DNA of 64,000 bases from Polaromonas sp. SP1. Its GTDB lineage: Bacteria; Pseudomonadota; Gammaproteobacteria; Burkholderiales; Burkholderiaceae_C. A program made the translations under genes and the position numbers. Positions within the stretch are counted from its first letter, which is position 1, and every line of letters begins with the position of its first letter. The DNA lies in the NCBI RefSeq assembly GCF_003711205.1, contig NZ_CP031013.1, forward strand, positions 1,798,001 to 1,862,000, written 5' to 3'. Positions 47,473-56,402 of the stretch are shown here, piece by piece. A model generated the notes under the pieces. It had not been told where the DNA came from, searched no databases, and was given only the letters and a program-made list of their open reading frames with translations.

Positions 47473-49978
47473 TGAAGGCTTCCAGCTCGTCAATCGGCAG
47501 CGGCCTGCAAAACAAATAGCCCTGGTAGCAGTCGCAGCCGTGGCGCGACAAGAAGTCGCGCTGCGCCTCGGTCTCCACCCCCTCGGCCACAACGCCCAGG
47601 CCCAGGCTTTGTGCCAGGCCGATGATGGTGCGGGCGATGGCGGCGTCGTTCGGGTCGCGCAGGATGTCTTCCACAAACGACTTGTCGATCTTGAGCTGGT
47701 CCAGCGGCAGGCGTTTGAGGCACGACAGCGACGAGTAGCCCATGCCGAAATCGTCGAGCGACAGCGTCACGCCAATCTTCTTGAGTCTGGCCATCTTGGT
47801 GATGGTGATTTCCATGTCCTCGGCCAGCAGGCTTTCCGTCAGCTCCAGCTTGAGTTTGTGCGGGCTGACTTTGGTTTCCTTCAGCGCGGCCATCACCAGG
47901 TCGACGAACTCCGGGTGGCGGAACTGGCGCACGCTCACGTTGACGGCGATGCTCAGCGCGGCCGTCTCGGGGCGGTGGGCCCAGGCGGCCAGCTGGCGGC
48001 AGGCGGTCTCCAGCGCCCACTGCCCCAGCGGCAGAATCAGCCCGGCCTCTTCGGCCGCCGGGATGAACTCCGAAGGCGGCACCAGGCCGCGCTCGTCGTG
48101 CTGCCAGCGCAGCAGGGCCTCCACGCCGGTCATGCGGCCGTCGCGCCCCACCTGCGGCTGGTAATACAGCAGGAACTGTTTTTCGCGCAGGCCGCGCCGC
48201 AAGTCGGACTGCAGCGCGGCGCTGGCCGTCACGGCGGCCTGCATCGCGGGGTTGAAAAAACAGACCGTGTTGCGCCCCGCCATCTTGGCCTGGTACATCG
48301 CCAGGTCGGCCTGCTTGAGCAGGTCGCCGATGTTGTTGAGCGTCTGGTTGAAGGCGGTCACGCCGATGCTGCAGGTGCTGTAGTGCTGGTAGCCGGCCAG
48401 GCTGTAGGGCTCGCTCAGCGCCGCCAGGATCTGCCCGCTCACGGTCTCGGCCTTCACCGTCGCCTCGCGCGGGTCCTGGCCCAGGTCTTCCAGCATGACC
48501 ACAAATTCGTCCCCGCCCAGGCGCGCCACCGTGTCGGTCACCCGCACGCAGGCCGACAGGCGCCTGGCCACCTGCTGCAGCAGCAAGTCGCCTTTCTGGT
48601 GGCCCATGGTGTCGTTCAGCGTCTTGAAATTGTCCAGGTCGATGAACATCAGCGCGCCTTCACGCGGGTGGCGGCGGTTGTGGCTCAGCGCCGCGTCCAG
48701 GCGGTCCATCAGCAGCTGGCGGTTGGGCAATTGCGTCAGCGGGTCGTAGAAGGCCAGGTGCTTGATCTCGCTTTCGGCTACCTTGCGCCGCGTGATGTCG
48801 CGCCCCACCGCCACCCAGTGCGTGAAGAAGACGCCGGCATCGTCGGCCACAGGCACGATGTCGACTTCCATCCAAAAATGCCGGCCGTTTTTTTTGTAGG
48901 TGATGAGTTCGGCCTGCACCGGCTCGCCTTTCTGGAAGGCATTGCGCATGCGTTCGAGCTCGCTGCGCTGCGTCAGCGGCCCGCACAGCAGGCGCGGCGA
49001 ATGGCCCAGCGCTTCCTCGGGGCTGTAGCCGGTGTGCTGCTCAAAGGCGTTGTTGACAAAAATAATGCGCAGCCCGGGCCGGCCCGAGGGCACGGCCTCT
49101 GCAATCAGCACGATGTCGTTCAGGCGCGAGATGCTGGTCTCCAGCAGCATCAGCTGCTCCCTGGCCTTGCGCCGCTCGCTCACATCACGAAAGTAAATCG
49201 CCAGCCCGTCGGGGAAGGGGTAAGCGCGTATTTCGAACCATTTGTCCAGCGGCGCGTACAGGGCTTCAAACTCCACCTGGTAATTGCCTTCGACCGCCGC
49301 CCGCACCTGCTCTGAAAACAGCGTATTGATGGCGCCCGGAAACTCCTTCCAGATGCTTTTGCCGAGCAACTGCGTGGAGGGTTTGCCCAGCAGGCGCGCG
49401 CCCTCGCGGTTGAGGTAACTGAAGCGCCACTGCGTATCGAGCGTGTAAAACCCTTCGGTGATGCTTTCGAGGGTGATGCCCAGGCGCGTGGCCAGGCGCT
49501 GGGCGTCTTCTTCCGTGTGCTGCGCGGCCTGCACGGCCTGCAGGTGCCGCGCGTCCAGTTGCGCGGCGGCCAGGCCGGCGAGTGTTTCCAGGTCTTCTTC
49601 CTGCGCGGTGCTGAGGTTTCGCGCCGCCTTGTCCATCACGGCCAGCACGCCCAGCAGGGCGCCGCCCTCGCGCAGCAGCGGCAGGCCCCGGTAAAAGCAG
49701 ATGTCGGGCGCGCAGCGCGCCGGCAGCTGCGGCTGGCGCGGCGGGGCTTCCAGCGTCGCTTCGCACAGCGCTACCAGCCCTTCGCGCTCCTGGGGCGAAA
49801 ACCCGGTGCCCGCGCGGAACACGGCCTTGCCGCCTTCAAACGCCACGATGACGGCAATGGGCGCCGCGCAGGCGCGGGCCGCCAGCCGGCTGAGCCGGTC
49901 GGCGCCGGAATGCGGCAGCACATGGAGTGCCAACGCGGGATCAAGCGTGGGATCAAGGGTGGGAGTGGAGACGGACAC
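47453..49978 (-). CDS. GAF-PAS-PAS-GGDEF-EAL cyclic-di-GMP signalling protein
   Basis: The 841-residue cytoplasmic protein has an N-terminal GAF-like domain (about 10-155) and two PAS domains (about 165-285, 290-405; ends YFRDVSERRKAREQ and VAVGRDITRRKVAE). GGDEF (about 410-570) has intact RLGGDEFVVML and inhibitory-site RVTD five residues before it. EAL (about 585-835) has VEALLRWQHDE, LELTESLLAE, LSLDDFGMGYSSL and AEGVETEAQ. Both catalytic sets look intact, so it may both make and degrade c-di-GMP. The start is GTG at 49978. TLDP repeats follow the start. Confidence 0.92.
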   Translation of the reverse strand: MSVSTPTLDPTLDPALALHVLPHSGADRLSRLAARACAAPIAVIVAFEGGKAVFRAGTGFSPQEREGLVALCEATLEAPPRQPQLPARCAPDICFYRGLPLLREGGALLGVLAVMDKAARNLSTAQEEDLETLAGLAAAQLDARHLQAVQAAQHTEEDAQRLATRLGITLESITEGFYTLDTQWRFSYLNREGARLLGKPSTQLLGKSIWKEFPGAINTLFSEQVRAAVEGNYQVEFEALYAPLDKWFEIRAYPFPDGLAIYFRDVSERRKAREQLMLLETSISRLNDIVLIAEAVPSGRPGLRIIFVNNAFEQHTGYSPEEALGHSPRLLCGPLTQRSELERMRNAFQKGEPVQAELITYKKNGRHFWMEVDIVPVADDAGVFFTHWVAVGRDITRRKVAESEIKHLAFYDPLTQLPNRQLLMDRLDAALSHNRRHPREGALMFIDLDNFKTLNDTMGHQKGDLLLQQVARRLSACVRVTDTVARLGGDEFVVMLEDLGQDPREATVKAETVSGQILAALSEPYSLAGYQHYSTCSIGVTAFNQTLNNIGDLLKQADLAMYQAKMAGRNTVCFFNPAMQAAVTASAALQSDLRRGLREKQFLLYYQPQVGRDGRMTGVEALLRWQHDERGLVPPSEFIPAAEEAGLILPLGQWALETACRQLAAWAHRPETAALSIAVNVSVRQFRHPEFVDLVMAALKETKVSPHKLKLELTESLLAEDMEITITKMARLKKIGVTLSLDDFGMGYSSLSCLKRLPLDQLKIDKSFVEDILRDPNDAAIARTIIGLAQSLGLGVVAEGVETEAQRDFLSRHGCDCYQGYLFCRPLPIDELEAFIKTLKM

Positions 49979-50223
49979 GGAAAAGGCACCTGCAATGGAG
50001 AACAGTCAATCAACGATGCTGACGCATGGCGCGGGGTTTTTGCCGCGAGATTTGCAAGTGTTGGCGAGAAAGCGTTGCAAAACGTTCCGTCACTTACTCA
50101 CGTACGGTTTTGTCCTACGCTGCGGATATGCCGCACCTCACGCGAGGTGATTGCGTCATCCCCCAAGCTGCACCACCCTCCCAGACGATCTCTCGATTAG
50201 CGTTTTTTTCCAGGCAAGGATCC

Positions 50224-50520
50224 ATGAGCCCTCTCGAACTCGACCAGTTGCAGCAGTGCCCCGACATTCCCACATTGCGCAAGGTCCTGAAAAATATGTG
50301 TGAACGCTTCGGCTCGGTCAAGCAGCTCAACGTCCTGCCGGCTGCCCACGCCGGCAAGCAGCAGGCGCTGTGCTTTTTGCGCATGGCGTCCGAAGAGGAG
50401 GAGCAAAAACTCATGAGCGGCCTGGGCATAGGCCGTTTTGGCGGTGAGCTGGTGGTCGTTGTAGACCTGCTTGCGGCCGAGCGGCCGCAGACGGAAAGCG
50501 CGTGGGGCTCACTCGCCTGA
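50224..50520 (+). CDS. Small protein of unknown function, possible RRM-like fold
   Basis: The 98-residue soluble protein begins MSPLELDQLQQCPDIPTLRK. A helix (TLRKVLKNMCERFG) is followed by strands SVKQLNVLPA and QQALCFLRMAS, helix EEEEQKLMSGLG and strand ELVVVVDL, an alternation compatible with a ferredoxin/RRM-like fold. This is only a secondary-structure impression. AAGGA precedes the ATG at 50224. It diverges from the GGDEF-EAL gene and converges with the methyltransferase gene. Confidence 0.65.
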   Translation: MSPLELDQLQQCPDIPTLRKVLKNMCERFGSVKQLNVLPAAHAGKQQALCFLRMASEEEEQKLMSGLGIGRFGGELVVVVDLLAAERPQTESAWGSLA

Positions 50521-50551
50521 AGGGCGACTGCCTGGCTCGTTTATGGCGCGA

Positions 50552-51883
50552 TTATTTTGCGGCGACTTCGGCTGAAGGATGCCGCAGCAGCAGGCGGTCC
50601 AGCGCATTCAGCGTGTCATACGACTCCGCAAAATCGGCAAACAGCGCCGCGTTGTCCGGTGCGGCGGCCTTGCCTTGCCAGGCGGCGCGGAACTGCTCGA
50701 AGATTTCGCCGAAGGTCTTTTTGCCGTCTATCAGCGCGAGGATTTTTGCGCCGTATTTGCCGGGGTTGACCGTCAGCGCGACGCCCGAATGCTGGTGCCT
50801 GAGCATGAAGGGCTGGCCCTTGTTGCTCCCGAACACCTGCGCCGCGAGCTCACCCGTCAAGGGCTCATGGTAGAAAAAAGGCACATAGGCAGGGTTGCCA
50901 TACGGCGCGGTGCACGCCGCATCACGCGTCAGGTAGAGCGAGTGCGTGATGATGGTGCCGGACATCAACTCGGCCATTTCATACTGCCTTCTGCGCGGCA
51001 GCTTGCGCAGCGCCGCGGCCATGGCCGGCGGCTTGCTGCCCAGCACCATGTGCGGCAGGTAAGGTGAGCGGCCGCGCTGCACGTCGGTGAATTCCAGGTG
51101 CATGCCGTGCCCGCCTGGTGCGCCGTCGGCCTTGCCGCCCAGCCAGTCGAAGAGCTCGCCCACGCTGTACGAGCGGTCCTGCGAATGCAGCAGCAAGTCG
51201 TAAATGCCGGCGTCCCCGGCCTTGTGGTCGCTGTGCAGGTATTCGCTGCGCATGAACCCGTTGGTGGGCGGCAGGCTGCCCAGCAGGTCGCGGGTGTTGG
51301 CGATCTTGCGCTGCGCATCCGCCTCTTCGCCATTGACCAGGCGCATCAGCGCCTGCATCTGGTAGACGCCGGTGCGGCCGGTGGTGGCATACACCATCAG
51401 CCCGATGGCGCCGTCTTCCTTCAGCACACTCAGCAGCGCCTTGAAGCCCAGGTCGGGGTCGGCCAGGTGGTGCAGCACGCCGCTGGAGTTGATGTAGTCA
51501 AACTTGCCAAGCTGCGCGGCCAGTGCCGGCAGGTTCAGCAGCGAGTCATGCACCCAGGTGATGTTGGTCAGCCCGCGGATCTCCGCACGTTTTTTGGCCA
51601 GCGCAATGCTGGCCTCGCTCATGTCCAGGTGCACCACCTGCGCATCGGTGTGGCGCAGCTGCTCCGCCAGGAAGATCGTCGCATCCCCCGTGCCCCCGCC
51701 CGCCACCAGCGCCTTGAAGCCGCTCTGGAAAGACTGCTTCCCGGCAAAGCAGTAGTGGTTGATCATCGGCAGGTCTTCCAGCCACGTCAGCACCAGCCGC
51801 TTGCGGTCGTCTTCCGGGTTGCAAGGCGGGTACGGCAGCGCCTCATATTGGTTTCTGACTTCGGGCAGGTAGTTATCAGGCAT
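50552..51883 (-). CDS. Class I SAM-dependent methyltransferase with C-terminal extension
   Basis: The 443-residue protein starts MPDNYLPEVRNQYEALPYPP. The SAM-binding motif is KALVAGGGTGDATIFLAEQL (about residue 60), with the acidic residue in VVHLDMSEASIALAKKRAE and the later INSSGVLHHLADPDLGFKAL. About 200 further residues form a C-terminal region (TVNPGKYGAKILALIDGKKTFGEIFEQF) that may be a regulatory or substrate domain. The substrate is unknown. The start at 51883 has GGAAGA upstream and gives the expected N-terminus. Confidence 0.83.
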   Translation of the reverse strand: MPDNYLPEVRNQYEALPYPPCNPEDDRKRLVLTWLEDLPMINHYCFAGKQSFQSGFKALVAGGGTGDATIFLAEQLRHTDAQVVHLDMSEASIALAKKRAEIRGLTNITWVHDSLLNLPALAAQLGKFDYINSSGVLHHLADPDLGFKALLSVLKEDGAIGLMVYATTGRTGVYQMQALMRLVNGEEADAQRKIANTRDLLGSLPPTNGFMRSEYLHSDHKAGDAGIYDLLLHSQDRSYSVGELFDWLGGKADGAPGGHGMHLEFTDVQRGRSPYLPHMVLGSKPPAMAAALRKLPRRRQYEMAELMSGTIITHSLYLTRDAACTAPYGNPAYVPFFYHEPLTGELAAQVFGSNKGQPFMLRHQHSGVALTVNPGKYGAKILALIDGKKTFGEIFEQFRAAWQGKAAAPDNAALFADFAESYDTLNALDRLLLRHPSAEVAAK

Positions 51884-51964
51884 GGCGTCTTCCGGAAAAA
51901 CAAATAGCGAAACGCGTATTGTCTCGCTCAAACCGGTGACGGCGTGGAACCAGCTTTGCCGGGC

Positions 51965-52022
51965 CACAGCCGTCGCCCCTGAGGGGGGGATCCGGCTACA
52001 CGAAGTGAGCCGAGACGGGGGT
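51965..52022 (-). repeat. Second dispersed repeat family, copy 2 (3' of lipoprotein gene)
   Basis: On the minus strand it reads GGCTCACTTCGTGTAGC followed by a CCCCCCTCAGGGG palindrome, matching the copy after fccB (12648-12700). It begins about 10 nt past the stop of the lipoprotein gene, in the same orientation relative to the gene as the other copy. Confidence 0.65.
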
Positions 52023-52031
52023 GTGCTTGCC

Positions 52032-52814
52032 CTACCTGACGGGTAGGAACTGGAGGAAGGTTCCGCCGAGCAAGTTCTGCACGTAAGTGATCACGGCGCG
52101 GCGGTACTTCTCCGTCAGCACCGACGACAGCAAATCCAGCCGGCCGATGATCTTGCCGAATTCGCGCTCAAAGCTCAGGTTGCGTTCACGCTCGGTGATC
52201 TCGTCGGCCAGCAGCAAGGGCTGCCCGGCTGCATTGCGCCGGGTGGACAGCATCCACACCGCGATTTCGATGTTGCGTGCGGCGTTGTAGATGTACTGCG
52301 CGTCCAGGCTGTCGGTCAGGTAGAAGTCTGTCTTGCCGCCGTGGGCGGTGACCACCATGTCGGCACTCGCATAAATAAATGCCGCCACGCGGTCCCCCTT
52401 GAAGTCCGGGCCCAGCGCCAGTGACAGCGCGGCGATGTCGCGTTTGCCCTGCAGCTCGCGCCAGGGCGTGCGCGTGTCCACCGCCACGCGCAGCTGGGCC
52501 AGCGCCGCATCGCGGCTGACGGTGCTGGTTTTGCGCCACTCGGCCGGGTTGCGCCGGTACAGCTTGTCGGCCAGACGCATCAGGCTCTCGATGTTGTCGC
52601 GCATGCCCAGCGTGGCCATGCGGTTCACGTCCGACTGGGCGATCTCGGTAGAGGTGATGGGCGCGGCCTGCACCTCGCCTTTGTGGATGGGCGCCGGGCT
52701 CGCGCAGCCTGCCAGCGCAGCCAGGGCGAACAGGAGGCAAGGAAAAAGGAAGTGGAAAGGAGGCGGCAGGACGGACGGGGCGGGTGGGGAGATCGGTGCC
52801 GTGCTCAGGGACAT
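52032..52814 (-). CDS. Lipoprotein of unknown function
   Basis: The 260-residue protein has a Pro-rich N-terminus, a hydrophobic stretch and the lipobox LAALAGC, so it is probably a lipoprotein. The mature part is helical (SDVNRMATLGMRDNIESLMRLADKLYRRNP, then AAFIYASADMVVTAHGGKTDF and YIYNAARNIEIAVWML). I do not recognise the family. A repeat copy sits directly downstream of the gene. It is followed upstream by a CoA-binding gene on the same strand. Confidence 0.7.
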   Translation of the reverse strand: MSLSTAPISPPAPSVLPPPFHFLFPCLLFALAALAGCASPAPIHKGEVQAAPITSTEIAQSDVNRMATLGMRDNIESLMRLADKLYRRNPAEWRKTSTVSRDAALAQLRVAVDTRTPWRELQGKRDIAALSLALGPDFKGDRVAAFIYASADMVVTAHGGKTDFYLTDSLDAQYIYNAARNIEIAVWMLSTRRNAAGQPLLLADEITERERNLSFEREFGKIIGRLDLLSSVLTEKYRRAVITYVQNLLGGTFLQFLPVR

Positions 52815-52878
52815 GGCGCATTCTCTGCGGCGCCGCCCTGGCGTGCAAGCATGGCTTTCCCTGTGGCGCTTTCAGCCC

Positions 52879-53331
52879 TCAGGCCGATGGTGCAGGGTCC
52901 CGCACCAGGCCGCGCGAATGCAGCACGCGGTGGTCGATCTTGATGCAGTGGTCCTGCACCACCAGCAGCCCGGCTGCTTCGGCCTTGGCCGCCGCCTCCG
53001 CGTTGGCGATGCCCAATTGCATCCACACCGCTTTCGCGCCGATGGCAATCGCTTCGTCGACCACGGGCGGGATGTCTTCGCTGTTGCGAAAGCAGTTCAC
53101 CAGGTCGATTTTTTCGTGTTTGGCGGCTTCCAGCAGGGTGGCGTAGGCTTTTTCACCCAGCACTTCAGCGGCGTTGGGGTTGATGGGGATGATGCGGTAG
53201 CCGTTGGCCTGCATGTAGCGCGCCACATCAAAGCTGGCGCGGTGCGGCTTGGGCGACAGGCCCACCACCGCGATGGTGCGGCAGTGGTTGAGGATGTGCG
53301 GCATGCGTTCGGCGGGGGGAATAGCGCTCAT
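52879..53331 (-). CDS. CoA-binding protein (YccU family)
   Basis: The 150-residue protein has a CoA-binding Rossmann fold: ILNHCRTIAVVGLSPKPHRASFDVARYMQANGYRIIPINPN, then VDLVNCFRNSEDIPPVVDEAIAIGAKAVWMQLGI and the C-terminal AGLLVVQDHCIKIDHR. YccU proteins resemble the CoA-binding domain of acyl-CoA synthetases; the function is unclear. The start at 53331 (MSAIPPAERM) is chosen over a longer frame that lacks family similarity. Confidence 0.9.
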   Translation of the reverse strand: MSAIPPAERMPHILNHCRTIAVVGLSPKPHRASFDVARYMQANGYRIIPINPNAAEVLGEKAYATLLEAAKHEKIDLVNCFRNSEDIPPVVDEAIAIGAKAVWMQLGIANAEAAAKAEAAGLLVVQDHCIKIDHRVLHSRGLVRDPAPSA

Positions 53332-53393
53332 GGAATGCGTCTTTCGGTAGGGTGGTCGGGCCGCGTGCCGGGGTGCGTTGGACGGAGGCCGCT

Positions 53394-54041
53394 TCAGGCG
53401 TCCTTGTATTTCACCGAGCAGCCATACGCGCGGCTGGAGGCCACGCTCAACGGCTTGCCGCCCAGCGCTTCCGTCAGGCCCTGGCGCACATAGTTGGTGG
53501 CGGTCTTGATGTCGTCGACGCGGGCCGACGGAATGCTGTCGATACCGCCGGCGTACACCAGCTGGCCTTGCGGGCTGATGATGTACATGTGCGGTGTCGT
53601 CTTGGCGCCGTAGAGCTGGCCGACCTTGCCGGATTCGTCCATCAGCGTGGCGGTGGGCTGGCCCTGCTTTTCGGCCATCCAGCCGGCCAGTTTGGCCGGC
53701 GCCAGGTAGTCGCCGCTGGCGGTTTCGGTGGAGTTGATGGCCAGCCACACCACGCCCTTGCCAGTGAATTCTTTTTGCAGGCCCTGCATGTTGCCGCTGT
53801 AGTGCTTGCGCACAAAGGGGCAGCCTGGGTTGGTCCATTCCAGCACCACCAGCTTGCCCTTGTAGTCGCTGAGTTTGTGGGACTTGCCGGCGGTGTCGAC
53901 GGCGGTGAAGTCCGGTGCCGCCTGGCCCACGGCGGCGGGCGCCTGGGCGCGGGCCGTGAAGTGCGCGGCCAGGGGCGCCAGCGCCAGGGCGCCTGAAAAC
54001 AGGCGGCGGTTCATGAGGGGATTCTCGAAGCGGTAAGACAT
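53394..54041 (-). CDS. Exported redoxin (AhpC/TSA-like thioredoxin-fold protein)
   Basis: The 215-residue protein has an N-terminal RRLFSGALALAPLAAHFTARAQ signal (twin-Arg possible). The thioredoxin-like fold shows as VGQAAPDFTAVDTAGKSHKLSDYKGKLVVLEWTNPGCPFVRKHY. It has a single Cys where thioredoxins have CxxC, and a second Cys near the C-terminus (AYGCSVKY). That suggests a peroxiredoxin-like mechanism. It is encoded 42 bp downstream of dsbD on the same strand, so DsbD may reduce it in the periplasm (inference from position). AAGGAG precedes the ATG. Confidence 0.85.
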   Translation of the reverse strand: MSYRFENPLMNRRLFSGALALAPLAAHFTARAQAPAAVGQAAPDFTAVDTAGKSHKLSDYKGKLVVLEWTNPGCPFVRKHYSGNMQGLQKEFTGKGVVWLAINSTETASGDYLAPAKLAGWMAEKQGQPTATLMDESGKVGQLYGAKTTPHMYIISPQGQLVYAGGIDSIPSARVDDIKTATNYVRQGLTEALGGKPLSVASSRAYGCSVKYKDA

Positions 54042-54082
54042 GGCTTGAACTCCTTGAAAAAGAGAAGACTGGTAAGAGAAAA

Positions 54083-56287
54083 CTACAGCTTGGCCAGCTC
54101 GGCCCTCACATCGTCAACCGACAAAATTTCCGACAGCACCACGGGCGCGCGGCCGGGTTTGTAAATCACATACACCGGCACGCCGCTGCGGCCCAGCCGG
54201 GCCAGCGCCGCCGTGACGGCCGGGTCGCGCCGCGTCCAGTCGGCGCGCAGCATCGCCACGTTTTTGGCTTTCATGTCGGCCAGCACGTCGGCGTTGGCCA
54301 GGGTGGTTTTTTTGTTGTACTGGCAGGTGACACACCAGGCGGCGGTGAAGTCCACGAAGACACTTTGCCCTTGCCCCGCGAGCTGGTCAACCCGGCCCGG
54401 CGCCCAGGCCTGCCAGCCGCCGGGGGCGGCGTCGGCTGCCGCGGTCGGCGCGCTTTCTGCGGGTTTGATGACATTTGGGCCTATAGCCCATATGCCTATT
54501 GCGCACAGTGCTATCGAAAATGTAGCAATCAGCGTGCGTGCAGTGCCGCGCAAGGTCAGCGCCCAGATGGCCAGGGCCATCAGCACCAGCAGGGCCAGCA
54601 GCGCACCCGCGCCGTCGATGCCGCTTTGCTGGCCCAGCACCCAGACCAGCCAGGCCACGGTGGCGAACATCGGAAACGCCATCAGCTGCTTGAAGGTCAC
54701 CATCCAGGCGCCGGGGCGCGGCAGCGCGCGGGCGACCGCCGGAATGGCGCTGGCCGCCAGGTAGGGCAAGGCCATGCCGATACCGATGGCCGCAAAAATC
54801 GCCAGGGCTTCCAGCGCCGGCAGGCCGATGGCGTAACCCAGCGACGCACCCATGAAAGGCGCGGTGCAGGGCGAGGCGATGGCCGTGGCCAGCACGCCCG
54901 AGAGGAAGGCATTGACGGTAGGGTTCTTGGCCTGCCAGCCGGCCATGCGGCCCGGCAGGAAGTTGCCGAACTCAAACAGGCCCGCCAGGTTCAAGCCCAG
55001 CAGCGTGAAGAGGGCGGCCAGCACCGCCACCACCGCAGGGCTTTGCAAATGAAAGCCCCAGCCCAGCTGCTGCCCGGCCACGCGCAGGCCCAGCAGCAGG
55101 GCGCCCAGCGCCAGGAATGACAGCACTACACCCAGCGTGTAGGCCAGGCCGGTGGTCACGCGCGTGGCGGGGTCCTTCACGTGCACAAAACCCACCACCT
55201 TGATGGCCAGCACCGGGAACACGCAAGGCATGAGGTTCAGGATCAGGCCGCCCAGCAAGGCGCCGAGCAGGGCCGCGAACAGGCCCAGGGGGGCGCCTGC
55301 GGGGAGGCTTGTTGCGCCCGTCGATGCGCCCGTTGCCGCATTGGCCTTGAGCGCCGCTTCCAGCGCAGGCGGCATGGCCACAGCCGCCGCCACGGCAGGC
55401 CAGGCGCCTTTGACCGGCGCGTCGATGCGGTACGCGGTGTCGCCCAGCGCCACCACCAGCGGCATGCTGGCGGGGCTTTCCGTGCGCTGGCCGGACAAGG
55501 GCACGCTGGCCGTCCATACCGCGCCTTGCCAGGCTTGCTGCCAGGCTGCGGCGGGTTCGATCACGCTGCCGGTTTCGGGATAAAACTCCAGCGTTTTGCC
55601 TTGCAGCGCGGCGGGCAGGCCGGCCAGGGAGACCTGGATGGCTTTGTCCGCCACGCCCACCTGGCTGGCGCCGGCCGCAAGGGTTTTGGGCGTGGCCTTG
55701 AAGGTTTGTTCAAACAGCTCGCCGCTGGCCGCGGTAGAGCTTTTCACCGGGATGCTCAGCGAGAAGTCACCCTCCTGCGGAATGCACTCCTTGCGGCAGA
55801 CCAGCCAGGCGGCCTTGAGCTTGACCTGCAGCTGCGTGCCGGCAAAACCGGGCGCCACGGTCAGCGGCACGGGCAGCAGCACGGTTTTTTCGTAGCCGTA
55901 GTTGGCCAGCGTGCCGATGGGGATTTTTTTAGGCGTCGGCCAGGCGATCTCGCCCGCGGTGATGCCGGCAGGCAGTTGCCAGATGAGTTCGGTAGGCAGG
56001 CCCGAGTCGCCCGAATTCTTCCAGTAGGTATGCCACTCAGGCTGGTGCGTAAGCTGCAGGCCCACCCAGACCGGCTGCCCCGGCTCCACGCCCTGGGGCG
56101 CCCAGGCCAGCAGCTCGGCCCGCACCTGCTCGGTCGTGACCACGGCCGCATGGGCGCCGCCGGTCGAACCGCTTTTCAGCGAGAAATTTAATGCGTTGTT
56201 TTGGGCGTTTGCCCAGGTGGATAAAGCGCCTGCAGCTATCAAAAACGTAGCAGCTGCTGCGGTGAAGAGGAGGCGCTTGAAATGCAT
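54083..56287 (-). CDS. dsbD: Thiol:disulfide interchange protein DsbD
   Basis: The 734-residue protein has a signal peptide and a periplasmic N-terminal domain (about 30-310, with VCRKECIPQEGDF). A central eight-helix membrane domain starts near LGALLGGLILNLMPCVFPVLAIK. The C-terminal thioredoxin domain has FVDFTAAWCVTCQYNKKT (CxxC). DsbD carries electrons from cytoplasmic thioredoxin to periplasmic thiol proteins. The start at 56287 is chosen for the signal peptide. Two repeat copies lie in the gene: one encodes the signal core (ATFLIAAGALST), the other the last membrane helix (IATFSIALCAIGIWAIG). Confidence 0.93.
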   Translation of the reverse strand: MHFKRLLFTAAAATFLIAAGALSTWANAQNNALNFSLKSGSTGGAHAAVVTTEQVRAELLAWAPQGVEPGQPVWVGLQLTHQPEWHTYWKNSGDSGLPTELIWQLPAGITAGEIAWPTPKKIPIGTLANYGYEKTVLLPVPLTVAPGFAGTQLQVKLKAAWLVCRKECIPQEGDFSLSIPVKSSTAASGELFEQTFKATPKTLAAGASQVGVADKAIQVSLAGLPAALQGKTLEFYPETGSVIEPAAAWQQAWQGAVWTASVPLSGQRTESPASMPLVVALGDTAYRIDAPVKGAWPAVAAAVAMPPALEAALKANAATGASTGATSLPAGAPLGLFAALLGALLGGLILNLMPCVFPVLAIKVVGFVHVKDPATRVTTGLAYTLGVVLSFLALGALLLGLRVAGQQLGWGFHLQSPAVVAVLAALFTLLGLNLAGLFEFGNFLPGRMAGWQAKNPTVNAFLSGVLATAIASPCTAPFMGASLGYAIGLPALEALAIFAAIGIGMALPYLAASAIPAVARALPRPGAWMVTFKQLMAFPMFATVAWLVWVLGQQSGIDGAGALLALLVLMALAIWALTLRGTARTLIATFSIALCAIGIWAIGPNVIKPAESAPTAAADAAPGGWQAWAPGRVDQLAGQGQSVFVDFTAAWCVTCQYNKKTTLANADVLADMKAKNVAMLRADWTRRDPAVTAALARLGRSGVPVYVIYKPGRAPVVLSEILSVDDVRAELAKL
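54474..54531 (+). repeat. Dispersed short repeat, copy 8 (inside dsbD, last membrane helix)
   Basis: CCTATAGCCCATATGCC is followed by about 15 bases and GCTATCGAAAATGTAGC. On the coding strand it encodes part of a membrane helix (IATFSIALCAIGIWAIG). Confidence 0.7.
56199..56255 (+). repeat. Dispersed short repeat, copy 9 (inside dsbD signal peptide)
   Basis: GCAGCTATCAAAAACGTAGC with flanks matches the copy at 30392-30444 at 40 of 53 ungapped positions. On the coding strand it reads ATFLIAAGALST, the hydrophobic core of the DsbD signal. Confidence 0.7.
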
Positions 56288-56402
56288 GGTGGAGGTGTGA
56301 GCGGGCGGTAGGGGCTTTAGTTCCTGAGGGCGCATGGCTGTCGGTCGGCCCGGCCAGCCTGTTATTACAGCCGTTTTTGGGGCCAACTCGGATAATAGGG
56401 GC

